Part shown: piece after piece, positions 1 through 5,631 of the stretch
Layout of the letters: every line of letters starts with the position of its first letter
Numbering within the stretch: position 1 is the first letter of the stretch
NCBI GenBank assembly: GCA_036271855.1
Contig: DATAZV010000436.1
Location: 1-8,921 of the forward strand
Source: JAQGMJ01 sp036271855
GTDB lineage: Bacteria; Pseudomonadota; Gammaproteobacteria; Burkholderiales; JAEUOS01
Reading direction: 5' to 3'
Length of the DNA: 8,921 nucleotides
Program-made: the position numbers and the translations under genes
The notes under the pieces: generated by a model
Told to the model about the DNA's origin: nothing
Databases searched by the model: none
Seen by the model: only the letters and a program-made list of their open reading frames with translations

Positions 1-154
1 GGCTGAAGCTGGGCGCCTGGGCCAGCCGCTGCCGCTGCTGGCTGTGCATCAGGCGGTGCTCGAAGCTTGCGTCGAACACGGCGAGGGCGCACTCGATAGC
101 TCGGTGGTGATCGAGGAAATCCGCCGGCGCGGAAACGAAAAGGGAAATCATTGA
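1..154 (+). CDS. 3-hydroxyisobutyrate dehydrogenase-like oxidoreductase, C-terminal fragment (5' end outside window)
   Basis: Only the last 50 codons are present, read from base 2 to the TGA at 152-154. The peptide has the closing pattern of the NAD(P)-dependent beta-hydroxyacid dehydrogenase family: a G-x-P-L-P-L-L turn (residues 7-13 of the fragment), a helix with A-V-L-E-A-C, then G-E-G-A-L-D-S-S-V-V-I-E-E-I near the end. In that family this is the last helices of the all-alpha C-terminal domain, where full proteins have an N-terminal Rossmann domain and run to about 290-300 residues. Family members oxidise 3-hydroxyisobutyrate, tartronate semialdehyde and similar hydroxyacids. The Rossmann fold and catalytic lysine lie outside the window, so substrate cannot be judged. 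Its stop overlaps the next start (TGATG), so the two are probably co-translated. The frame is secure; the family call rests on a short tail. Confidence 0.72.
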   Translation, partial: AEAGRLGQPLPLLAVHQAVLEACVEHGEGALDSSVVIEEIRRRGNEKGNH

Positions 155-1128
155 TGCTCAATGCCGCCATCGTCGGCCTGGGGCGCTGGGGCCGCAACCT
201 GGTCAATGCGGTCCAGGGCAAGAGCGCGAACCTGCGCTTTGTGCGCGGCGTCGCGATGGAGCTGGATAGCGCGCGCCCATTCGGTGCCGGCCACGGCTTC
301 GAGGTCACGGACCGCTATGAGGATGCGCTGGCCGACCCGCGGGTGCAAGCCGTGGTCCTGGCCACGCCGCACTTGTTGCACACACAGCAGATCGTCGCCG
401 CCGCGCGCGCCGGCAAGCATGTGTATTGCGAAAAGCCGCTGGCGCTCAAGCTGGCCGATGCCCGCACTTCGGTCGAAGCATGCCAGGCCGCGGGCGTGGT
501 GCTGGGCCTGGGCCAGCAGCGGCGCTTCTGGCCATCGGTGGCGGCGGTGCGGGATATGGTGCAACAGGGCGCGTTGGGCGAAATCCTGCACATCGAAGGC
601 CATTTCAGCAACGAGCACTCGAACAACGTGCTGCCCGATTCCTGGCGCGACCATCCGGAAGAGTCGCCCGGTGGCGGCATGACGGGTGCAGGGCTGCATG
701 TGCTGGACTCGATGATCAGCATGCTGGGCCCGGTGGCAAAAGTGCATGCGCGCATGCTGGTGCGCAAGCCGCAGCCGGCGCCGCTGGATAGCGTTACGGC
801 AATGTACGAATTCGCCAACGGCGTCAGCGGCCTGTTGGCAACCGTGCGCGCCACGCCGCTCTACTGGCGCCTGCATGCCTTCGGCAGCCTGGGTTCGGCC
901 GAAGCGCTGGGCGAAAACGAGCTGGTGCTGCGCTTCTCCGGCAAGGCCCCCGAGCGCCGCGAACTGGCGCCGGTGGATAGTCTGCGCCTGGTGCTGGAGG
1001 CGTTTGCCGATGCGGTGGCGGGGCGGGCGCCGTATCCGATCAGCCCGGCGCAGATGCTGGCGACCATGGCCGCCTTCGAGACCACCACCCGCTCAATCGC
1101 CGAAGACCGGATGCTGTCGGTGGAGTGA
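154..1128 (+). CDS. Gfo/Idh/MocA family NAD(P)-dependent oxidoreductase
   Basis: A 324-residue protein of the glucose-fructose oxidoreductase / inositol dehydrogenase family, cytosolic and probably oxidising or reducing a sugar, polyol or related hydroxy compound. Residues 5-13 hold the Rossmann dinucleotide-binding turn (A-I-V-G-L-G-R-W-G). Residues 93-98 are E-K-P-L-A-L, the family motif whose lysine (K94) is catalytic. Residues 173-185 contain G-G-G-M-T-G-A-G-L-H-V-L-D, matching the motif that carries the catalytic histidine (H182). The length is normal for the family. The ATG at 154 is chosen over the in-frame TTG at 151 because AGGGA at 141-145 sits 8 bases from the ATG but only 5 from the TTG, and because the ATG overlaps the upstream stop. 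It therefore appears to be the second gene of a unit with the hydroxyacid dehydrogenase. Substrate is unknown. Confidence 0.9.
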   Translation: MLNAAIVGLGRWGRNLVNAVQGKSANLRFVRGVAMELDSARPFGAGHGFEVTDRYEDALADPRVQAVVLATPHLLHTQQIVAAARAGKHVYCEKPLALKLADARTSVEACQAAGVVLGLGQQRRFWPSVAAVRDMVQQGALGEILHIEGHFSNEHSNNVLPDSWRDHPEESPGGGMTGAGLHVLDSMISMLGPVAKVHARMLVRKPQPAPLDSVTAMYEFANGVSGLLATVRATPLYWRLHAFGSLGSAEALGENELVLRFSGKAPERRELAPVDSLRLVLEAFADAVAGRAPYPISPAQMLATMAAFETTTRSIAEDRMLSVE

Positions 1129-1169
1129 TGCTGTCGCGGCACTTCGGGCCTGCGTCGCCGGCCTGCTGC

Positions 1170-1178
1170 TGCTACACT
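1170..1178 (+). promoter_or_regulatory. Possible extended -10 promoter element upstream of the DUF1178 gene
   Basis: TGCTACACT fits an extended -10 (TGn followed by a TATAAT-like hexamer, here TACACT). It lies about 80 bases before the TTG start at 1261, in the 132-base gap after the oxidoreductase. No convincing -35 is visible 16-18 bases upstream. The same nine bases recur at 7133-7141 ahead of another gene. The call rests on a short motif only. Confidence 0.25.
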
Positions 1179-1260
1179 TACATCTGCAAAGCGCGCATTC
1201 GGCTGGAGTCGTTGATTCCGGGGCGAAAAAGCGGCAAAAATCTTTACAAAGGGCGGGAAG

Positions 1261-1761
1261 TTGATTGTCTTCAATTTGAGTTGTGCGGCGGATCACCGCT
1301 TCGAAGGCTGGTTTGCTTCGGCTGAGGATTTCGACGCACAACGCGGTCGCGGCTTGCTCTCCTGCCCCTTGTGCGGCTCGCCCGAAGTCAGCAAACAGCT
1401 CTCCGCGCCGCGCCTGAATCTGCATGCCCATCAGGCCGAGGAAAAAAAGCGTGCGCCGGCGCGCAAGAGCGGCGGCGCCGGCCTGCCGGTACCCGCCGCG
1501 CCGGCCGAGCCGCAGCAGATGGCCGTGCTGTCGCAACAGCAGCAGGACGCCTTGCGCGTGCTGATCGCCGAGGTCGTCTCGAATACCGAAGACGTCGGCA
1601 GCCGGTTTGCCGAAGAAGCCCGGCGCATCCATTACAAGGAAGCCGAGGAACGCGCTATCCGCGGCGTTGCCAGCCGCGAGGAAGCCGAGGCCTTGCTCGA
1701 AGAGGGTATCGAGGTCGCGCAACTGCCGCTGGCAGTGGTCGACAAGTCGCGCCTGAACTAA
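1261..1761 (+). CDS. DUF1178 family protein
   Basis: A 166-residue protein that I recognise as DUF1178, a conserved proteobacterial family of unknown function. The N-terminal core reads M-I-V-F-N-L-S-C, then H-R-F-E-G-W-F (12-18), and C-P-L-C-G-S (35-40) followed by L-S-A-P. Cys8, His12 (or nearby), Cys35 and Cys38 could form a small zinc site; that is inference. Residues 56-95 are a variable Lys/Ala/Pro/Gln-rich linker, including S-Q-Q-Q-Q. The conserved C-terminal half has N-T-E-D-V-G-S-R-F-A-E-E-A-R (108-121) and ends in a helix leading to Q-L-P-L. The start is TTG at 1261: the family begins M-I-V-F/Y, the purine-rich AAAGGG at 1248-1253 is 7 bases upstream, and no ATG would preserve the conserved beginning. 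It appears to be transcribed alone. No role in the neighbouring catabolic genes is implied. Confidence 0.88.
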   Translation: MIVFNLSCAADHRFEGWFASAEDFDAQRGRGLLSCPLCGSPEVSKQLSAPRLNLHAHQAEEKKRAPARKSGGAGLPVPAAPAEPQQMAVLSQQQQDALRVLIAEVVSNTEDVGSRFAEEARRIHYKEAEERAIRGVASREEAEALLEEGIEVAQLPLAVVDKSRLN

Positions 1762-1798
1762 GGCGGCGCGCCGCCGCGCGCGGGTTCCCGCGGCGCGC
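1762..1798 (+). terminator. GC-rich palindromes after the DUF1178 gene; possible terminator
   Basis: Immediately after the stop is a perfect 14-base palindrome (1762-1775, GGCGGCGCGCCGCC). It is followed by a second palindrome at 1779-1792 (CGCGGG, TT, CCCGCG), which can be extended by four more pairs if one base is bulged. These would form stable hairpins in RNA, but no T-run follows, so this is not a textbook intrinsic terminator. The 3' end of a single-gene transcript is the likely role. A Rho-assisted end, or no function in this GC-rich DNA, is also possible. Confidence 0.3.
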
Positions 1799-1837
1799 AA
1801 ATCCGAGCAGGGGCACTGGCCAACTCGGTTATCATCC

Positions 1838-1893
1838 TTCGACGTTTGAGCATAGTCGCGCGCTTGTGGCAGGCGTCGCGCATTGACGTCGAA
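1838..1893 (+). promoter_or_regulatory. Upstream region of the acyl-CoA dehydrogenase operon with a spaced inverted repeat
   Basis: TTCGACGT at 1838-1845 is exactly complementary to ACGTCGAA at 1886-1893, 40 bases apart, within the 152-base gap before the dehydrogenase genes. The right copy overlaps the palindrome GACGTC (1885-1890). A -10-like TATCAT lies at 1830-1835 without a recognisable -35. Fatty-acid and acyl-CoA operons are often controlled by TetR- or GntR-type repressors, so a paired operator is conceivable. An 8-base match in GC-rich DNA can also arise by chance. Confidence 0.2.
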
Positions 1894-1913
1894 AACCAGG
1901 AGACGAACAGACC

Positions 1914-3095
1914 ATGGACCTGAACTACAGCGCCGCAGAGCGCGCGTTCGGCGCCGAAGTGCGCGCCTGGCTTGAGGCCCATCTGCCCGGGGATTTGCAA
2001 TCCAAGGTGTTGAACCACGGCCGCCTGGCGCGCGAGGACTACGTGCGCTGGCACAAGATGATGGCCGCCCAGGGCTGGTCCGCGCCGAACTGGCCGGTGG
2101 AGTGGGGCGGCACCGGCTGGACGCCGACGCAAAAACATATTTTCGACGAGGAATGCGCGCAGGCGGGCACCCCGCCCATCCTGCCCTTCGGCGTCAATAT
2201 GGTGGCGCCGGTGATCATGAAATTCGGCAGCGAGGCGCAAAAGCGCCATTTCCTGCCGCGCATCTACGACTGCACCGACTGGTGGTGCCAGGGCTATTCC
2301 GAGCCCGGCGCCGGCTCCGACCTCGCCTCGCTGAAAACCCGCGCAGAGCGCAAGGGCGACAAATACATCGTCAACGGCCAGAAGACCTGGACCACCCTGG
2401 GCCAGCATGCCGACATGATTTTTTGCCTGGTGCGCACCGACCCCGAGGTGAAAAAGCAGGAGGGCATCTCCTTCCTGCTGATCGACATGCACAGCGCCGG
2501 CATCACGGTGCGGCCGATCCTGACCATGGATGAAGATTGCGAAGTCAACGAGGTGTTTTTCGACAACGTCGAAGTACCGGTTGAAAACCTGGTCGGCGAG
2601 GAGAACAAGGGCTGGACTTACGCCAAGTATCTGCTCGGGCATGAGCGTACCGGCATCGCCGCGGTGGGCCGCTCCAAGCGCGAACTGGAATTTTTGAAGC
2701 GCATCGCGGGCGAGGAGCAGGTGAACGGCGCTTCGCTGCTACAGGAGCCGCGCTACGCTGCCAAGGTGGCGGAACTGGAAATCGAACTGATGGCTTTGGA
2801 GATGACGGTGCTTCGGGTGGTCTCCGCGCAGGCGCAGGGCAAGGGGCCGGGGCCGGAAGCCTCGCTGCTCAAGGTCAAGGGCACCGAAGTGCAACAGCGC
2901 CTGACCGAACTGATGGTCGAAGCGATCGGCCCGCGGGCGCTGCCGTTTCGCCTCGAACACTTCGAGAATCCGGCGCCGGGCGAGGAGATCGAGCCGCTCG
3001 CCGCCTATTACTTCAACTATCGCAAGACCTCGATCTACGGCGGGTCCAACGAGATCCAGAAGAACATCATGTCCCAGATGATCCTGGGTCTTTAA
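1914..3095 (+). CDS. Acyl-CoA dehydrogenase, large (alpha) subunit of a heteromeric pair
   Basis: A 393-residue flavoprotein subunit that should take part in alpha,beta-dehydrogenation of an acyl-CoA in the cytosol. It resembles pimeloyl-CoA dehydrogenase large subunits (PimC) and the FadE26-type subunit of actinobacterial steroid side-chain dehydrogenases. Visible motifs are N-W-P-V-E-W-G-G (59-66), G-Y-S-E-P-G-A-G-S-D (127-136) and N-G-Q-K-T-W-T-T (154-161), the flavin- and substrate-facing strands of the middle domain. Glu244 in L-G-H-E-R-T-G-I-A aligns by motif with the catalytic glutamate of isovaleryl- and long-chain acyl-CoA dehydrogenases. The position used by medium-chain enzymes is Gly376 in Y-G-G-S-N-E-I-Q. 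It lacks the usual R-x-x-F-G and H-G-G-x-G flavin motifs of the C-terminal domain, which its neighbour supplies. AGGAG at 1898-1902 lies 11 bases from the ATG. Substrate is undetermined. Confidence 0.92.
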   Translation: MDLNYSAAERAFGAEVRAWLEAHLPGDLQSKVLNHGRLAREDYVRWHKMMAAQGWSAPNWPVEWGGTGWTPTQKHIFDEECAQAGTPPILPFGVNMVAPVIMKFGSEAQKRHFLPRIYDCTDWWCQGYSEPGAGSDLASLKTRAERKGDKYIVNGQKTWTTLGQHADMIFCLVRTDPEVKKQEGISFLLIDMHSAGITVRPILTMDEDCEVNEVFFDNVEVPVENLVGEENKGWTYAKYLLGHERTGIAAVGRSKRELEFLKRIAGEEQVNGASLLQEPRYAAKVAELEIELMALEMTVLRVVSAQAQGKGPGPEASLLKVKGTEVQQRLTELMVEAIGPRALPFRLEHFENPAPGEEIEPLAAYYFNYRKTSIYGGSNEIQKNIMSQMILGL

Positions 3096-3100
3096 GGAGG
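3095..3100 (+). promoter_or_regulatory. Shine-Dalgarno overlapping the stop codon of the upstream gene
   Basis: A perfect AGGAGG begins on the last base of the TAA stop at 3093-3095 and sits 7 bases before the ATG at 3108. A ribosome finishing the large subunit would end on the site that loads the small subunit. This is a classic arrangement for coupled translation and matched subunit amounts, and it fixes the start of the second gene. Confidence 0.8.
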
Positions 3101-3107
3101 GGCAGCG

Positions 3108-4292
3108 ATGGACTTTTCCTTTACCGATGAACAGCACCAGTTGCGCGATTCGCTGCGGCGCTACCTGGCGAACGAATACAGCTTCGATGCGCGCAAGAAG
3201 ATCATCCACGGCGCCGGCAGCAGCGAGGCCGCCTGGGCCGGCTTTGCCGAACTGGGCCTGCTCGGCGTGCCGCTGCCGGAGGAATACGGCGGCTTCGGCG
3301 GCGGCGGCGTCGACCTGCTGGTGGTGATGGAGGAACTGGGCCGTGGCCTGGTGGTCGAGCCGTATTTCGCCACGGCCGTGCTGGGCGCGGCGTTGCTGCG
3401 CTTCGGCGGCGGCGGCGCACAGGCGCAGGCCTTGTTGCCTGGTGTGGCCGACGGTAGCCTGAAGCTTGCCGCCGCACTGACCGAGGCGCAATCGCGCCAC
3501 GAACTGTTCAATGTGACGACCAGTGCCAAGGCCGGCGCCAATGGCCATGTGCTCAATGGCGCCAAGACAGTGGTGTTGCATGGCGCGCAGGCGCACAAGC
3601 TGATCGTCTCCGCGCGCAGCGGCGGCGGGCCGCGCGACACGGCGGGCCTGACCCTGTTCGTGATCGAGGCGAAAGCCCCGGGCGTGAGCGTCACCGACTA
3701 TCGCACCATCGACGGCATGCGTGCCGCCGACGTGACGCTGATCAATGTGGCCGTTGGGCATGACGCGGTGCTGGGCCGTCCGGGCCAGGGCTGGGACGTG
3801 ATCGAGCGTGCCGCCGAGGTCGGCATGGCCGCGCTGGTGGCGGAGGCCGTAGGCGCAATGGATGCGCTACACGAGGCGACGCTGGAATACCTGAAAACGC
3901 GCCAGCAGTTCGGCGTGCCGATCGGCCGCTTCCAGGTGCTGCAGCATCGCGCCGTCGAGATGTTCATGGAAATCGAACAGGCGCGCTCGCTGGCCTATCT
4001 GGCGGCGGTGAAGCTGGATGGTGAAGATGCAACTGAGCGCGCATGTGCTGTTCATGCCGCCAAGGCGCGCGCCGGCCGTGCGCTGAAATTCGTCGGCCAG
4101 TCGGCAATCCAGATGCATGGCGGCATGGGCATGACCGATGAGCTGCCCGCCAGTCATTACTTCAAGCGCCTGAGCATGATAGAGCTCACCCTGGGCGACA
4201 CCGACCATCACCTCGCCGCTTTTGCCGCCCTGCAGGTGCCGGGGCAGGCGACGGTGAGTGAACCCGGCGAACCCGGGCGCAAGGCGGCCTGA
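3108..4292 (+). CDS. Acyl-CoA dehydrogenase, small (beta) subunit of a heteromeric pair
   Basis: A 394-residue acyl-CoA dehydrogenase fold protein resembling pimeloyl-CoA dehydrogenase small subunits (PimD). The N-terminal helical domain starts M-D-F-S-F-T-D-E-Q, with L-P-E-E-Y-G-G-F-G-G at 56-65. The middle domain departs from the norm: where active enzymes have T-E-P-x-x-G-S-D, this has T-E-A-Q-S-R-H-E (125-132), so that flavin/substrate loop is degenerate. The C-terminal domain is well kept: R-Q-Q-F-G-V-P-I-G-R-F-Q (265-276) and Q-M-H-G-G-M-G-M-T (335-343), both flavin adenine dinucleotide contacts in the family. The usual C-terminal catalytic segment is replaced by L-G-D-T-D-H-H-L (362-369), typical of these small subunits, with no glutamate. 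It probably completes the active site of the large subunit rather than acting alone. A Gly/Ala-rich stretch (95-104) and a 15-residue polar tail look like ordinary variation. Confidence 0.9.
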   Translation: MDFSFTDEQHQLRDSLRRYLANEYSFDARKKIIHGAGSSEAAWAGFAELGLLGVPLPEEYGGFGGGGVDLLVVMEELGRGLVVEPYFATAVLGAALLRFGGGGAQAQALLPGVADGSLKLAAALTEAQSRHELFNVTTSAKAGANGHVLNGAKTVVLHGAQAHKLIVSARSGGGPRDTAGLTLFVIEAKAPGVSVTDYRTIDGMRAADVTLINVAVGHDAVLGRPGQGWDVIERAAEVGMAALVAEAVGAMDALHEATLEYLKTRQQFGVPIGRFQVLQHRAVEMFMEIEQARSLAYLAAVKLDGEDATERACAVHAAKARAGRALKFVGQSAIQMHGGMGMTDELPASHYFKRLSMIELTLGDTDHHLAAFAALQVPGQATVSEPGEPGRKAA

Positions 4293-4305
4293 GTGAGAGT
4301 TCGCT

Positions 4306-4331
4306 GGGTAGCGCAGCAGCTTGTGCTATCC
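4306..4331 (+). terminator. Hairpin after the dehydrogenase pair; possible terminator or processing site
   Basis: GGGTAGCGCA (4306-4315) pairs with TGTGCTATCC (4322-4331) over ten positions, two of them G-T, leaving a six-base loop. It begins 13 bases after the stop of the small subunit. The following sequence is AT-richer than its surroundings but has no clean T-run. It may end or attenuate the dehydrogenase transcript before the MaoC gene. The 7-base direct repeat TCCAACA at 4329-4335 and 4356-4362 partly overlaps it. Confidence 0.35.
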
Positions 4332-4406
4332 AACATTCCAATTTCCGTTTAATCTTCCAACACAATCACGCCGCCTGCTGAGCGGCACTCATCACTCGAG
4401 CACTGC

Positions 4407-4856
4407 ATGGCCATCAAATACTATTGGGAAGACCTGGTCCCCGGCGAAGCCGTCGGCATCGGCAGCTATACCGTCGGCGCGGACGAAATCATCACCTTCG
4501 CCAAACAGTTCGACCCGCAGCCGTTTCACGTCGATCCAGAAGCGGCCAAGGGCTCGATTTTCGGCGGCCTGATCGCCAGCGGCTGGCACACTTGCGGCAT
4601 CGCCATGCGCCTGATGTGCGATGCGTACCTGAATGAGACCGCCAGCCTGGGCTCGCCCGGGCTGGAAGAGATCCGCTGGCTCAAGCCGGTGCGCCCGGGC
4701 GACACGTTGCGCGGCACCCGCACCATCGAGGAGTCACGCCCGACCAGCAAGCCGGACCGCGGCCTGGTACTGACGCGCTGGGACATGTACAACCAGAAGG
4801 ACGAACACGTCCTGATGATGCGGGGGTATGGGTTGTTTGGGCGGCGGCCTGCTTAG
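4407..4856 (+). CDS. MaoC family hydratase/dehydratase (hot-dog fold), copy 1
   Basis: A 149-residue single hot-dog-fold protein of the MaoC/(R)-specific enoyl-CoA hydratase group, expected to add water to a trans-2-enoyl-CoA or perform the reverse dehydration, as a homodimer in the cytosol. The active-site segment is F-D-P-Q-P-F-H-V-D (35-43), giving Asp36 and His41, the catalytic pair of this family; the usual Asn between them is Gln here. G-G-L-I-A-S-G-W-H-T (53-62) follows as the core helix, and L-K-P-V-R-P-G-D-T-L (92-101) is the conserved strand turn. Length is normal for a single-domain member. The ATG at 4407 has only a weak GAG (4398-4400) six bases upstream. It lies 114 bases after the dehydrogenase pair on the same strand and may share its transcript unless the intervening hairpin ends it. 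Natural role: probably hydration of the enoyl-CoA made by the pair. Confidence 0.9.
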   Translation: MAIKYYWEDLVPGEAVGIGSYTVGADEIITFAKQFDPQPFHVDPEAAKGSIFGGLIASGWHTCGIAMRLMCDAYLNETASLGSPGLEEIRWLKPVRPGDTLRGTRTIEESRPTSKPDRGLVLTRWDMYNQKDEHVLMMRGYGLFGRRPA

Positions 4857-4867
4857 ACGCGGTTTAA

Positions 4868-4988
4868 CCCCATTCCCACCCTGTCCTCCCCCTTGAAGGG
4901 GAGGAGACGTACTGAGCACCCCCCCATTTTCCGCGCAGCAGCGGAGGGTCTCTCCCCTTTCACGGGGGAGGACAGGAGGGGGATGGGG
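4868..4988. repeat. REP/BIME-like imperfect inverted repeat in a convergent intergenic region
   Basis: The 41 bases at 4868-4908 match the reverse complement of 4948-4988 at 34 of 41 positions with no gaps. The spacer is 39 bases (4909-4947). Each arm has an internal hairpin potential of its own: CCTCCCC and GGGGAGG around CTTGAA in the left arm, and a weaker CCCC/GGGG stem in the right. Arms of CCCCAT, CCCACC, CTCCCC and GGGGAGG composition are typical of the short intergenic palindromes scattered through many proteobacterial genomes. The element fills most of the 168-base gap between convergent genes, so it may also act as a two-way transcription end. Copy number elsewhere in the genome cannot be seen from one window. 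Confidence 0.8.
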
Positions 4989-5024
4989 TGAAACATCAGG
5001 TCTCCCCGCAGCCCCATACAAGCT

Positions 5025-5603
5025 TTAAGGCTGCGCCGACCCCGTGCCCAACTGGCGCAAGAATGTCTCATCCACGCCTTCGCTGATCACCTTCAGCTCG
5101 TTCTTGTAGCGCGCCGCGCGGTTGATGTAGCCCTCGGCGATTTTGGTCAAATGTTCGTGCTCGTCCGGCCGTGTTTCGCGCGTCACCTTGCCGGGCGAGC
5201 CCAATACCATCGAGCCGTCCGGGATCACCTTGCCTTCGCCGATCAGGGCGTTGGCGCCGACGATGCAGTTCTTGCCGATTTTCGCGCCGTTGAGAATCAC
5301 CGCGTTGATGCCGATCAGGGTGTTTTCTTCGATCGTGCAGCCGTGCACCATCGCCAGGTGGCCGATGGTGACGTTGCGCGCGATGTTCAGCGGAAAGCCC
5401 GGGTCGGCATGCAGCACCGCGCCGTCCTGCACGTTCACGCCTTCGGCGAGATTGATCACCTCATTGTCGGAGCGCAGCACGGCGTTGAACCAGACGCTGC
5501 ACTTCGCGCCCAGGGTGACGCTGCCGATGACTTGCGCATTCGGGGCGACGTAGGCGTCGGGCGAGATCTTGGGCTGGCGGTCGCCAAGGGAATAGATGGG
5601 CAT
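5025..5603 (-). CDS. Gamma-carbonic anhydrase-fold protein (YrdA/PaaY-like, left-handed beta-helix)
   Basis: A 192-residue protein with the hexapeptide-repeat left-handed beta-helix of the gamma-carbonic anhydrase / YrdA / PaaY group. Three expected zinc ligands are visible: His65 (V-L-H-A-D), His82 and His87 (I-G-H-L-A-M-V-H-G). Arg44 and Asp46 (L-R-S-D-N) and Gln59-Asp60 match structural and active-site residues of the family. The acidic loop of the archaeal enzyme is absent, as in CamH/YrdA types. Repeats such as I-G-I-N-A-V-I-L-N-G-A-K-I-G (97-110) continue to L-G-S-P-G-K-V (134-140), followed by a C-terminal helix and a tail of about 20 residues. Members hydrate CO2 or, for PaaY, hydrolyse thioesters; this one could do either or neither. 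It starts 28 bases after the HMG-CoA-lyase-type gene on the same strand, so the two probably share a transcript. The ribosome site before the ATG is weak. Confidence 0.9.
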   Translation of the reverse strand: MPIYSLGDRQPKISPDAYVAPNAQVIGSVTLGAKCSVWFNAVLRSDNEVINLAEGVNVQDGAVLHADPGFPLNIARNVTIGHLAMVHGCTIEENTLIGINAVILNGAKIGKNCIVGANALIGEGKVIPDGSMVLGSPGKVTRETRPDEHEHLTKIAEGYINRAARYKNELKVISEGVDETFLRQLGTGSAQP

Positions 5604-5631
5604 TGAGCTCGTCGTTGGTAAGGGCTGAAGC

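Noticed and set aside
151..153. TTG as start of the Gfo/Idh/MocA gene
   Set aside because: The ATG immediately after it has better Shine-Dalgarno spacing and forms a TGATG overlap with the upstream stop.
148..876. Long open frame on the minus strand (242 codons) opposite the Gfo/Idh/MocA gene
   Set aside because: It mirrors a well-supported family protein, its translation is rich in His, Arg and Gln with no recognisable motif, and it has no ribosome site. This is a common artefact of high-GC coding DNA.
1762..1798. Textbook intrinsic terminator after the DUF1178 gene
   Set aside because: The stems are strong but there is no T-run, so I kept it only as a low-confidence terminator candidate.
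1758..3761. Two long minus-strand frames (1758-2642 and 2739-3761) opposite the dehydrogenase genes
   Set aside because: The translations are low-complexity His/Arg/Ala/Gly mixtures without family features, while the plus strand carries clear dehydrogenase motifs across the same bases.
4868..4988. CRISPR array or insertion-sequence ends in the repeat-rich gap
   Set aside because: There are only two arms, in inverted orientation, with no regular spacers, no transposase frame and no visible target duplication.
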